Below are positions 1-10,479 of a DNA stretch of 64,000 nucleotides, one piece after another. The notes below the pieces were generated by a model. That model saw only the letters and a program-made list of their open reading frames with translations, was not told the origin of the DNA and ran no database searches. Origin of the DNA: Macrocystis pyrifera (lineage: Eukaryota > Sar > Phaeophyceae > Laminariales > Laminariaceae); the NCBI GenBank assembly GCA_031763025.1, contig JASSKH010000038.1, positions 1,839,001 through 1,903,000 of the forward strand. Direction: 5' to 3'. The position numbers and the translations under genes are program-made. How positions within the stretch are numbered: position 1 is the first letter of the stretch; every line of letters starts with the position of its first letter.

Positions 1-887
1 TCTTGGGTTAGTGCTGCATTGTTTTTTTTGATTCGCTCGGGTCGTTATTTAGCCTGCTGTAGGCCTGACCCTCTTTTCTCGCTTCTTTCTACTCTTAGCA
101 ATTTTTACTAACCTGCTTTAGTTTCTTCGACGGTCGGTTTCATTCTTACCAGCGTACTTTATTCCCGTCTTTTGTTTGTTTTTACGACTTCCTATGGGTG
201 TACGACCCCCCGTTTTTGCTTACCTGTTTTTCGGGCGTTACTTTTCTTTACCTCTTATTCTTGTCTTCTTCTGTCCGGTAAAACATTTGGCTGTTCGTAT
301 TTTGTTCGGGTGGCACTTGGTCGTCGTATTTGACTTTGGCTTACTCGCTTAACTGTTTAGGAATACTAACGTACTGTTCGGTTTGTACTCGTGTTTGTTT
401 GTAACGACCGGGCGCCTGCTACCCCCTATACTCCTGTTTCCTCGCCTTTCTTTCGACGTTTTTGGACTCCCGTTGCTTGTTTGCGGTGGGGGCCGGTCTC
501 GCTACTTTGGTTGTTTTTTTCTTGCTGGGGGGGGGTGTTGTTCGGTCTCTGTTTGATAGTTTTATTCTGTGGGGCTGGCTGTTTGTTGTGCCTTTAGCCT
601 TGACCCCCCCTTGACTGCCAACCCTTAACGGGTGTTGGGGGGGTAGTGGCCTCGTTGTGATTTGCCTTCGACCGACTGGACCTGTGGGTGGGGCCTGTTC
701 GTACCTTCTGCACGTTTCGGTGTACTTTACGTGTTTGTGTCGGTTGTTTTCCCTTACCTTCTTTTTTTGTTCCGGTTGGGGTTGATACTTGTATTTGTTT
801 GCTCTTCCGCGGTCCTTGATGACTGCTACGACCGGTGCACGTTACTGCTTTTTAACCGGCATTTGGATGAGCTTCATGTGGGACCAG
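1..887. other. T-rich, A-poor region without a gene
   Basis: The plus strand is strikingly depleted in A. For example, 121-180 has 6 A against 29 T, 481-540 has 1 A against 24 T, and 721-780 has 3 A against 32 T. G and C homopolymer runs occur near 530 and 604. Short open frames at 391-597 and 662-922 give only Leu/Phe/Val/Cys-rich peptides, as expected from T-rich DNA, and I do not call them genes. The minus strand is A-rich, but every frame I followed hits stops. The region is not repeated elsewhere in the window and ends near the left edge of element E1. Confidence 0.6.
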
Positions 888-891
888 GTAT

Positions 892-1452
892 TGTTACAGC
901 AAGTACAGCTCTCAGACCCTAAGAAGGACCTGCGCTCGTTAGATCTCTGAGGCCGGCTCACCTGTTGTTTGAGAGTTCGAGGAAGTTCCTTCAAGCAGAA
1001 ATGATCGGGTCACGCAGAACGTGGATCGATACAATGCGGTAGATGCAAGCAGCCAGCGTGAACAACCAACGAAGCACCACAGACACGATGACGGGCACGA
1101 CGGGCAAGGCAGGGCCCAAGGGGCTGGGGATCGATAGGACAGGTGTCACAGATCACTTGGCTTTGACGTTCGTTTCTCACCTGGTGGGGTTTAGTAAACA
1201 CCGGGTGGTCCCGGAACCTCGTTACTGGCTCTGTACCCGAGACCGAAGGCGTTCTAGCACCAGGGATCCTCCCTGCCCCTAAAATATCCGCCCAGATAAT
1301 GCTAACCAAAGCTTGCCCTCTGCCTATCGAATAGACCCGACGCGTGACCCTGATCTGGACAGTTGTCTCGCGCCGTAATATCCTCCCCATAGCGCTGGTC
1401 ACGACAGTCGCAGCGCTATGAATCTCTATCCCTGGCGCCACTCGCTGTAACA
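892..1452. repeat. 5' terminal repeat of E1
   Basis: A 561-bp repeat with 8-bp inverted ends TGTTACAG/CTGTAACA. It is homologous to 12362-12900, 37741-38299 and 44230-44776. It is more diverged from its partner at 12362 than the two E2 repeats are from each other, so E1 looks older. The CTATAAGA seen in the E2 repeats is altered here (cctaaaatatcc). Confidence 0.85.
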
Positions 1453-1628
1453 CCCCCCCTGCCCGACGCATAACCATCGTCGGCACAAAGCCGACGCCCC
1501 GGTGCTAGCCCGGCGACAGCGTGTGCGCTTTCCTCCTCAGACATCCCTCCAGCCCGGCACATATGAACGACGGTGCCCAGCGGGAATCACGATCACGGAC
1601 CGCTGCAGCGCGTGCGCCTTCCACCTCC

Positions 1629-1968
1629 ACACCTCGCAGTCGGCTCGATGTTGTAGCCCCTCTCCTTTCCTCAGTGTTGCCCTCAGACGGTGGTAAGAAG
1701 AGCGGCGGTCCGACCTTCGTCCAGACGTTCTTCAGCGTTCCTCTTCCGCCCATCGCTGTCGGCTCGATGTTGCAGCGCCCTTCCTTTCCGCGCTGTTGCC
1801 CAGGGACGGTGGTAAGAAGAGCGGCGGTTCTGACCTTAGTCCAGACGCTCTTCAGCTTTCCTCTTCCGTCCATCGCCGTCGGCCCGATGTTGCAATGCCT
1901 CTTATTCCAGCGGTGCTGACATTGGACAGTGTTGAGAAGAGCGGCGAACCTGACCCTCGTACGTTCTT
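1629..1968. repeat. 120-bp tandem repeat in E1, about 3 units
   Basis: A unit carrying the core gacggtggtaagaag recurs at 1677, 1796 and 1916, with a 119-120 bp period. The same array in E2 has 4 units. It stays open in one frame and would encode an approximately 40-residue Asp/Gly/Lys and Arg-Arg-Arg-Pro repeat, but in E1 the frame is broken. Confidence 0.7.
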
Positions 1969-2924
1969 CACCACTTGCAACTGCCAGCGCCACATCTGTC
2001 TAACACGCTTGGAGCATGTACTCATCTGCGAAAAAATATGTTTTCTTCCTGTTTCACCTGCGTCTGAGGTGAGGGCTCCTCTGAAAGGCATATGTCTGCA
2101 CTTTGACAATAGCCTACACGTGTAACCTTTCGGCCAGACATAGATTCCACTGAAAGCTACCATCGTCCTACCCCACCACCTCACCTTTAAATGAGACTTC
2201 AGAGAATGCTGCCAGTCCTTTGTCGTATGGCTATACGTGGCCACATACCAAGACACTGCGATGACTGTCCACTTTGCCCCTCTCTATACAGCTATGCGCT
2301 TGACTGTCAAACCTGTTATAACGGTTCACCGATGAGTATTCCAATATAATCACGTACTTGACTGTCGATGTGGTAAACGTTCACGTACCTTTGCCACGTT
2401 TCAACGTGCGGAGTGGACTGTGTCGATGCTGCCACCATTCACTATCCTTCGCCAGACGTTTCTCACTGTACCTTCCTTCAACAAACGTTTGTGCGTAAGT
2501 TAGAATCCATCTGCCACTCTGAAGTTTGCCCATTTGTCTCTAGTCTCTTGGTATGGATACCGCGTTTTGATACATTGATAGAATAAAAATAAAAGCTGTG
2601 CAAGATCGAGGATTTCGTCGAAACTCATCTTTCCCAGCTTCCACGCTAGTCCTGTGCAAGCTGTGTGTGACACTTCGGTCGCACGTAGTACGCGTTTTAT
2701 ATTATATAGGCCTTTCTTTTTGTGATGATCTCAAACTTTTCTGCATTGACAGTAAGTATTCCTTGCAAATGTGGAGGTCGTTTTATATACATATGTAGGT
2801 TCACCACGGGCTGCAGGAAGTTCATCATGAGTCCTCGTTTTACTCCGGCCTCCTCCTATCGTCCAGAATTCTACTTCGTTTACTTCGCGTGCTTCGGACT
2901 AAGTTATTACCTGGTCCGATTAAG

Positions 2925-3185
2925 TCATTTGAAGGTACTGATGTCAACATACACTTCGCGTGCTTCGACTTACTGGCACTAGTCAAAGATATTATTCGAG
3001 TATTTTAGGTCGTTTCAAGGTACTGACGTCCACGCCACATCGACATACTGGCACTAGCCAAGGTAAATATTTGATTCCGGGTTAAGTATGTGTTTGTTGT
3101 GTTTGAAGGTACTGACGTATACGCCACCCTCCAGCACGGACACTGTCCACTCGTGCGACTTTTTCTTGCTAAAATCAATCATGCG
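2925..3185. repeat. Degenerate tandem repeat in E1
   Basis: A motif of about 90-105 bp containing aaggtactgacgt, cgccac and tactggcactagccaagg recurs about three times. The same array is at 39836-40065 in E2. No coding potential is apparent. The surrounding 2000-3560 is colinear with E2 39000-40470 and contains no gene I can support. Confidence 0.55.
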
Positions 3186-3590
3186 TCTTTTAGTGTCTCT
3201 GCAAGCATTCCTCTCTGATCAGGCGGATCACCCGCTACTCGGATACGGACAAATAAAATAGGGATGCGTGGTACGCTCAGCACCTACACGCTCGCGTTCG
3301 CAAACTCACGCGCCGTTAGCGTTTGGTTTTGACATTCAGGGATCCTCTAGTTTGGGCATTGGGCACATGTGGCCTTTAGAACTGCCCTTCCATTGCGCGG
3401 ACGAAACACTTGGAATTAGTGTCAATCTTAGTTACACGTACAGCAGTGCAGTACTCAAAAAGCTAAGATACCCAGTCGACATCGGGAACCGTGTCAGATA
3501 CCTACAACAGCGTCAAAATCGGATTACTTTCCATTCACCGCGTTAGTGAGTAAGACGGTGAACGAGTGTATGTCCTGAGGAGGGTTTTTC

Positions 3591-3791
3591 CTACTGGAAA
3601 AGGCCAGGGTTTCGCTGCTCAGTTTGGCTGGCATAGTGTATCTCGAATCCATCGCCTAAGATGCATGTATCAGTTCTGGGAGAACAGTCGCAATTCCTGC
3701 AGCCAAAGCACTCATGATAGGAGCCCACGCTCCGGGGTCCTTTCGGCACGATGTAACAAGCACCTGTTTTCACATCAAGGTTATTTTCCAA
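3591..3791 (-). pseudogene. Cys-rich coding-like remnant in E1
   Basis: A 66-residue frame is kept in both E1 and E2 (40517-40786). Both contain the segment GPRSVGSYHECF followed by CRNCDCSPRTDTCIL, so eight cysteines are conserved in spacing. Upstream on the same strand (up to about 4158) E2 is open for a further 75 codons where E1 has stops. The pattern suggests a decayed exon of an element-borne gene on the minus strand. I do not recognise the family. A secreted or zinc-binding Cys-rich domain would fit, but that is inference. Confidence 0.35.
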
Positions 3792-4794
3792 AGTTCTATC
3801 CCGCTCTATGCTCTGTGCTGGGTGTACATGCCACGCTCACACTTTGCTGTAGTTCATCCATACACTAACCTGTACGACGCAGCCTGCTGTTCTTGTTGGT
3901 GAGCCATCGTAAGCGCTGCGCTGAATATGTAGGGTATGATTCGGCATTTCATCACTCTTATGTTCAGATATACGGCAAATACGTACCAGCAATGTATTTT
4001 TTCTTTCTTTGTCCTTTTGTTTTTAGCTCTACAGTACGGTGTAAATGTAATATTAATAGCATGGACACGTTCATGGTGTCATTCATTTTGATACGGGGTG
4101 GTACATACAATATCGGATAGCTCGTTAATCCCGTTTGTCTCACCTGCCGGTACCGCACTATTTCGCACTTGTTTGCTTTCTCCAGTCGAGATGCATTTTA
4201 GTTTTTACAGCCTGTTTTGTGACCGCGGGGAGGATCTCAGGAGTTTGAGGTATTATTATTCTGTTGTAGTGTGAGATCATCATACGAAATACGTACTACA
4301 GCATTAGTATATGTTTGAACACCCCACACTGAGCTACAGCGTTGACTGCTGGCCAGATTCGTTCTCGGACAACCCAATCATCAGATGATATTTACATAAG
4401 GTATAGAGCCTCACACAGCAGTTGCAGTGTATTGTTCAAACCAAACCAATCTTGAAGCCTCTCGACGTCCACCAACCATGCAGTGTTTCTTCGTACGCGT
4501 TTGCTGATTTTTCGAACCTTATATTCTTATGTCGTACGTAGTTATGTATGTCATGATGTACGATACAGATATATCGTAGATTTCCATCCCATTTGATATC
4601 TTCGCTCTTTTTTTTCTCTATCCCTCCTACGTGTAGACATCCGGGGTAACAGGGCAGGCTCTTTATTCCCCCCCCGGCTGCGGTCTACGCCTTCAGTCCT
4701 TCGTTGCGCCTACTACTGATACCCTCGTTAGGCGGTCTCAGCAGTTGATTCCTTACCTTTTTATTGTATATATTGCGGAAATCACCGCCTCACC

Positions 4795-4860
4795 CATCGT
4801 GAGATTCGAGCTGCAGGGTCAACGATGAAAACCAAAGCGATACACTAGACCACGCGGGCC
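4795..4860 (-). other. tRNA-like Pol III promoter sequence in E1
   Basis: On the minus strand TGGTCTAGTGTA matches a Pol III A box and GCTCGAATCTC resembles a B box about 40 nt later. The same pair is at 41600-41668 in E2. It does not fold into a standard cloverleaf: no acceptor stem pairs and the anticodon arm is irregular. It is better read as a tRNA-derived SINE or tRNA relic than as a tRNA gene. Confidence 0.4.
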
Positions 4861-4959
4861 TTTAAATGGAAGGAATAGGCCCACCATGATCAAAACCAAC
4901 GAAACCCTCTCAGGGCACGACCCAGATCGGGTCTAAGTACATCGTCGACCCCTATTCAA

Positions 4960-5368
4960 TCCTGTCTAATCTTTATGTTTCTGTGCTGACACTATTTTAT
5001 ATAATCTACGGCAGAATATTATGCTTCAATCGAATCTTCGGCCATAGACTGACAGCTACAAGAGTATCGTATTAACAGCTCACGCACAGCAGTGATTATC
5101 TCATTGCATACTTCCGCGCCGTAGTGGACAGAAGTATACGGGGTATCTGCCAACGGTAAACTGAGGCTGTGTGATACCGCTCGGCATGCTGAACATAACT
5201 GCTGTATAGTATATGAATGAAGAGAACAAACTTTGCAGTCAGCATCAATAACGTGCGATCGTACGGATGTAGAACCCTTTGTATAATACTACTGTGTATG
5301 TCTACTGTATGGATACCCCACGGATATGATTTGTAGGAGTATGTAACTCTTAAATGTGTGTGAGCCAT
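4960..5368 (-). pseudogene. Coding-like remnant in E1, broken
   Basis: The minus strand reads through ERYHT and similar segments that recur in E2 (41653-42031), where frames carry HCGEEVRNEI and, in another frame, KDSIEALLSAVDY. E1 has stops where E2 is open. This is probably an old exon pair of an element gene. No family was recognised. Confidence 0.25.
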
Positions 5369-5469
5369 ACCGTTCTTTATACCGAATTACATCAGTACAA
5401 CTCAGTGTCCGTTCTGATTTTTATTATAATCAGCAGACAAAGCAATGCGTAAAGCAAAAGAACGCAAGC

Positions 5470-5595
5470 GAAATACCAGCGTACCGGTGAATACCGGTAA
5501 AGCAAGTGAAATGCCAACGTACCGGGCACGAGAATACTGTGACGGGTAAATCAAGTGAGATGCCAACGTACCGGGTACGAGAATACCACAACACC
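5470..5595. repeat. Short tandem repeat, about 50-bp units
   Basis: Units containing gtaaagcaagtgaaatgcc and aacgtaccgggtacgagaat recur two to three times. The homologous array in E2 lies at 42245-42385. Confidence 0.6.
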
Positions 5596-6340
5596 AACTA
5601 TGTTCATGAACATATGAGTTGTTGTAGTTCTCAAAAAAAAATTTCAATGTAGCTTTCATGCGGTACTTTCACCCAAATAAAGAATCTGAGTGCGATACTG
5701 GACAGCTGACCGGTACTTCATGAGGGGAGGTAGCGGTGTTGATACTTTGCTGCGGTAGGAAGGGACAACTAGAGTAAAACCCAAGGATCGAGGGAGATCT
5801 TGCCGTACGACCAATAGTATTACCCATATATTGATACATCTTCCAAGTTGTTGTCTTAACCCCTTTAGTACTGCAGTCCCGATTTGGGGACAAAAAAATC
5901 TAATTCCAAGTGATTTGTTCCCAAAACGGGACTGCGGTACTGAAAATCGTCTTTTCTGCCCAGCTTCATCAAGCTTCATCAGTATACCACGTGTGAATGC
6001 TCGTATACGTACGGTGCTGTGTGGTGCATCCAGCAGATACTGCTGCTGTGTAGGTGCTGTTTCAACGAGTCAACATGATGATTCGTCAAGATGGGAAGAG
6101 AAATAGGCGCAAGAGTCCCTCGGGATCTTGCCCTACAGTTCTAGTATTTGTGGATGTATTGGATACGTCCTCTATATACATAAGTGTAAAAAGCATACTA
6201 CGAGCCACCGCTTGTTTGTGGTGTGGTATCAACCAACCCCGTGTATCGCTAAATCAACAATATTCGGGAAATAAAAATATAAAAACTGCAGGTACAGCGT
6301 GCAGCAGCAGTATGGTTCCTGTATTTTTTCCAATTATAAA
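5596..6340. other. E1 interior, no gene
   Basis: Colinear with E2 42385-43500. It contains gatcgagggagatcttgccg near 5788 and one unit of a motif starting gggtccctcgg or similar near 6113. The latter is expanded to about three units in E2 (43095-43380). Short frames here are not conserved between the two elements. Confidence 0.5.
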
Positions 6341-6478
6341 TAAAAAAAAACAAAAATAAAAAAATACAACTATTATTACGAATTTTGTGGTCGTTGTCCC
6401 TTGCTAGCTCTTGGCAGACAGACCGACTGATATACGGCTCTTCGCAAACAGCCCTTCTTCTTTGAAACAGCAATACGC

Positions 6479-6735
6479 AGCTTGCAGAGTTGAGTATCAA
6501 CTATTTAATCAGTCGAGCTCACAGCTGACGTATTTTATGGCCTATATCTTTGACAAGGAATCACATATTCACATATAGAATACGCGCGCTCGGTTTATCA
6601 CGATATTTTTTTTATAAGAAACTAAGAAATTGTAATATTAGATAAAAATGGGATATAGACGAGGCGTATTACGCAGCTTGCAAAGTTGAGTATCAACTAT
6701 TTAATCAGTCGAACTCACAGCTGACGTATTTCAAA
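6479..6735. repeat. Two direct copies of the foldback terminal motif
   Basis: A motif of about 60 bp running from cgcagcttgcaaagttgag to actcacagctgacgt occurs at about 6478-6535 and 6670-6728. It reappears inverted at 6762-6825 and again at 7296-7355 as the outermost part of the foldback arms. The middle differs: a run with aactatttaatcagtc in these two, and an imperfect palindrome ccgatctgccgatcgg in the foldback arms. Confidence 0.65.
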
Positions 6736-6740
6736 ATTTA

Positions 6741-7371
6741 TAAAAAAAAGAAACTAAGAAAGCACGTCAGCTGTGAGTTCAACCGATCGGCAGATCGGTC
6801 GATACTCAATTTTGCAAGCTGCGTGGACCGCGCGCGTTTTCCATTTTTTCCCTCGCGATTGACTACTGGCCAGAGACTCCCCTGGATGCCACCAGGGTCG
6901 ACGAGACGATAATACTTACAGCTGGTTCGATTTCCAATTGATTTCGGCCAGTACCATTTCGCGCACTGAAACAGCAGATCGACACGTGAGGGCCGGGGTA
7001 CACAAGACAGTCGAAAGCATGCTGCTGTAAACCAACTTTCGACTGTCTTGTGTACCCCGGCCCTCACGTGTCGATCTGCTGTTACTACTGCTGTAAACCA
7101 ACTTTCGACTGTCTTGTGTACCCGGCCCTCACGTGTCGATCTGCTGTTTCAGTGCGCGAAATGGTACTGGCCGAAATCAATTGGAAATCGAACCAGCTGT
7201 AAGTATTATCGTCTCGTCGACCCTGGTGGCATCCAGGGGAGTCTCTGACCAGTAGTCAATCGCGAGGGAAATAATGGAAAACGCGCGAGGTTCACGCAGC
7301 TTGCAAAGTTGAGTATCGACCGATCTGCCGATCGGTTGAACTCACAGCTGACGTGCTTTCTTAGTTTCTTA
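6741..7371. repeat. Foldback (long inverted repeat)
   Basis: The left arm 6741-7017 is the reverse complement of the right arm 7036-7371, with an 18-nt loop containing gctgctgtaaacc. The right arm has a roughly 70-bp internal duplication (7025-7081 and 7095-7150). Both arms keep a tttcag ... gtaagtatt pair (plus strand at about 7150 and 7200), which looks like a splice acceptor and donor around a 45-nt block. The structure resembles a foldback transposon or a head-to-head pair of one element. Confidence 0.75.
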
Positions 7372-7589
7372 TAAAAAATAAAACAGCCAAACAACCTTTC
7401 TTCTTTCTTCTTCCGCAAACTGCCGACCAATAGACAGCTCTTCGCACGGCGCCTAAAAGAGGCGTCTCGCCTTCGACGAACGACATAGATAGGTGCAGCT
7501 GTCGGCGGCCAAGCTGCTGCTGTCGGTGGCGAACCTGTTGGTGCTGCAATCCCCGCCTCTCCCTTCTCCACGCCCCCTAAGCTCACCCC

Positions 7590-7866
7590 CCCCCTCGTCG
7601 AGAGGCGCGTGGTCCTCGCCCTCTGGCAATAGAGCGGCGACGACAAAGACCGACCTGGTGCCGGTTGTTGTTTGCGACCAGTGCACGGACCAGCACTTAC
7701 TTGGTCAAGAACTCCGCGCCGGGTGGCAAAAACGTGGCCTTCGCCACCTGCAAGGATCTCACGTGCGTGGTGGCGGGATCATCCTGACAGGGCAACCGAC
7801 TGCGAGTTCTCTGCTCGCCCGATCAGGGAAGGGACTGTCCCGTACTCCCTCGAGACTGCTGACAGT
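7590..7866 (+). pseudogene. Possible aspartyl-protease-like exon fragment, frameshifted
   Basis: Three successive frames show strong G/C preference at the third codon position, joined by apparent frameshifts near 7690 and 7780. In order they give KTDLVPVVVCDQC, then NSAPGGKNVAFATCKDLTC, then ATDCEF, REGTVPYSLET. The block ends at a good splice donor (gtgagt, 7867). The order CxxC, then CKDxxC, then C-[EF]-[FS]...EG with following Thr/Glu resembles the Cys-rich N-terminal lobe of plant/algal pepsin-like proteases. No catalytic DTG/DSG is visible, so the family call is tentative. It is a fragment captured inside the E1 insert and not expressed as it stands, unless the frameshifts are sequencing errors. 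Confidence 0.35.
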
Positions 7867-8215
7867 GGTGAGTGTCTTATGTCTATTGTGCATGCTGTAT
7901 ATTGCCAGTACGTTTTTTGGGGTTTTCAATTGCCTTTTTGCATACAAACCTACGTCAAAGCGTTTTTTTTTTTATTGACTCATCCATTCTCGTTATTTCC
8001 CCTTCGTGCGTTGCGTCGGCTCCTGTTACACACAGTGCACACACGAACGCGCACATGCACAACTGTTTGCGGGACGTGAACGAAGGAACGGAGGATTCAG
8101 CTGTCGCCGTCACCGCTGCACCGAACGACGTGAGTGCTGCTGCTACTGTGGTGCATTTTCGGTGCATGCACACGATTTCTGTGTGTACATGTTTTGGTGA
8201 CCCCGCGTACTCATT

Positions 8216-8523
8216 TTGCTCGTTTTCGGCTGCCGCTGCTGCTGCTGCTGCTGTCAGCGCCACGCCATGAGTGCTGCTGCTGCTGTGCACCTGCTTCTCC
8301 TGTGCACTCGCTGCTGCTGTAGTGCTGCTGCGTTGTTGCTGTGCTGTGCACCTGCTGCTCCTGTGCAATTGCTGCTGCTGTATGTAGTGCTGCTGCGTTG
8401 TTGCCGTGCATCATGCTGGAAGCGTACATATTTTCGGATTGTCAATTCCGTAGGTTTTGCGATGGCGGCATACCAGGGTACGTGCTTTTTTTTTTCTTCC
8501 TTATTTTTACATCGTTGCTATGG

Positions 8524-8561
<38 letters not shown>

Positions 8562-9281
8562 ACGCTGCGGCGATTCGTTGCAGCTTCTGCTGCTGCTAAT
8601 GCTGTAGCTGCTGCTGCTGCTGCTGCTAATGCTGCCGCAATATCCACTGAATGTTCGTATGTACTCGGATTACTGTTTTTCTTGCTCGTTTTTGCACCCA
8701 AATGGTTCCTTTTGATACGTGAATTTTTTTTTTTTTTTTGTTGTTTTGCCCCTGCATTTTGCGTACGTACTACAATTTCTCGTTTTTGGCTTGGTTATTT
8801 TCATATATATCGTTGCTATGCTGCTGCTGTGTGCTGCTGCTGCGTTGTTGCCGTACATCATGCTGCACTTGTGTGTGTACATATTTCGGTATCGTCAATA
8901 AAATTCCGTAGGTTTTGCGATTGCGGCATACCAGGGTACATACTTTTTTTCTTCCTTATTTTCATATCGTTGCTATGCTGCTGCTGCCAACGCGGATTAT
9001 TGTTTTTATTGGCCATTTTTGTACCCAAATGGTTTTTTTGATACGTAAAAAAAAAATATTTTGGTCGTTTTGCTCCTGCATTTTGCGTACGTACTACTTT
9101 TTCTCGTATTTCGTATTGTTGCTATGCTGCTGCTGCGTTGTTGCCGTACAGCATGCGGAGGTGGGTCTATAGTGAGGTACCAAAAATACTTTTCGGACGG
9201 CCTCGGGGTACATACTTTTTTTCTCCCTTCTTTTCATATCGTTGCTATGCTGCTGCTGCCAACGCTGTGGCGATCCGTTGC

Positions 9282-9320
<39 letters not shown>

Positions 9321-9650
9321 GCTTTTAGTGCTGCCGCAACATTCACTGAATGTTTGTATGTACTCGGATAATTGTGTTTCCTGGTCGTTTGGTGGCGCTG
9401 CTGCGTTGTTGCCGTACATCATGCTGGACATGATTTGTGTGTCTATTACACTTAAACTTGTGCGTGTGTACATATTTCTGTATCGTCAATGATTTTTTTG
9501 TGGTGCTGCTGCGTTGTTGCCGTACATCATGCTGGACGTGATTTGTGTGTGTACATATGTCTGTATCGTCAATGAAATTACGTACTTGCTGCTTCTGCTG
9601 CTGCTGCTGCTGCCGTCGTATAGCAAGCGATTACGTACTGCTGTTGTGCC
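8216..9650. repeat. CTG-rich minisatellite, about 450-bp degenerate units
   Basis: Blocks with ttttgcgatggcggcatacc, a T-run plus cttcctta, tatcgttgctatg, a (CTG)n tract, and cgttgttgccgtacatcatg recur. Two clear starts lie at 8450 and 8908 (458 bp apart) and shortened forms follow to 9600. CTG tracts of about 12 units are near 8525-8560 and 9285-9318. Open frames on both strands translate to Ala, Leu, Cys or Ser runs and are by-products of the triplet repeat. Confidence 0.75.
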
Positions 9651-9740
9651 GCTGTAGAGCAGTAAAAATAATGAACTCTGCCCCCCCCCCCCCCTTCCCC
9701 CTCCCCCGCCATTCCCTGCACGCCACTCCCGCCCCGCGCA

Positions 9741-9965
9741 CCCTATATGTTTACTTCGACCAGGTCCGTGGCAAGTGCTACAACTGCCGCCGGGCGGCCT
9801 CCACCATCAAAGACGGAGACATCATCATCAAGCGCAAAAAGACTCCCTTCCATTTCGCCTGCTCCAGGGCTTCGCGGAATTCCGAAGCAGTACGCCAAGC
9901 AGATTGTCGCCATCCAGGACGAACGAAAGGAAACAAATTGTTTCCCACATTTCCCAAAATCACGA
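9741..9965 (+). pseudogene. Zinc-finger-like exon fragment, frameshifted
   Basis: From 9744 one frame has almost only C or G at third positions and reads YFDQVRGKCYNCRR, KDGDIIIKRKK and PFHFAC. The spacing is C-x2-C, about 24 residues, then H-x2-C. The strong codon bias then moves to the +1 frame near 9870 (GIPKQYAKQIVAIQDERKE) and ends at a stop at 9969. This looks like one exon with a single indel. The spacing recalls PARP/ligase-type fingers, but other CCHC folds are possible. A poly-C tract (9680-9696) and CTG repeats precede it. No partner copy exists in E2. Confidence 0.35.
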
Positions 9966-10479
9966 TAATTTCTTCCTACACATATCCAACGGGTTCAACA
10001 GCGAACAGATACACATTCTGGTTACTACAGCATCCTGGAAGACTATTTACATATCATGCCTCATCCAAACTCCTATGCTGGCTACATCGAAATCGAGGCC
10101 GCCCAGCAACTATACAACATTTCCATAACCGTTGTCGTTGCCGGCACTGCTGCTTTCTCTCCTGTCCTTAACCTTCCTTTAAACAACAGCCTGTATGTTG
10201 TATATCATCCACATGCCAAGCACTACTCCACTCTCTCCCCACACTGATGAAATATGTTATACTTATTATTAGACGAATGTCATTCTTACTCTTGCGTCAC
10301 CCGATCTTACGTTTCACATTACATTCATAAATAAACGCGATTATTACATCCTGCACCGTTTCTTACACAAATACATTTAGTTTGGTTGGCTTTGGGCTAT
10401 GTCACCAATTAATTGCAGTTATATGCACACGAAACGACGGAATACCCACTCCGAAGGAAAGCCTTGTATGTACGATAAA

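Noticed and set aside
391-597. Short hydrophobic ORF as a membrane protein
   Set aside because: T-rich DNA gives Leu/Phe/Val codons by composition. No start context or conservation.
892-1452. The 550-bp repeats as independent MITEs
   Set aside because: Target duplications flank the 12-kb and 7-kb units as wholes, and the inner boundaries are the same in E1 and E2, so they behave as terminal repeats of one element.
1010-1486. 158-codon minus ORF conserved with 37860-38333
   Set aside because: It lies within the terminal repeats, so similarity reflects repeat homology. Other terminal-repeat copies break the frame.
4795-4860. Functional tRNA gene
   Set aside because: A and B boxes are present but no acceptor stem or regular anticodon arm forms in either copy.
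8134-8701. Poly-Ala, Cys or Leu ORFs
   Set aside because: Direct products of CTG/CAG triplet repeats in all frames.
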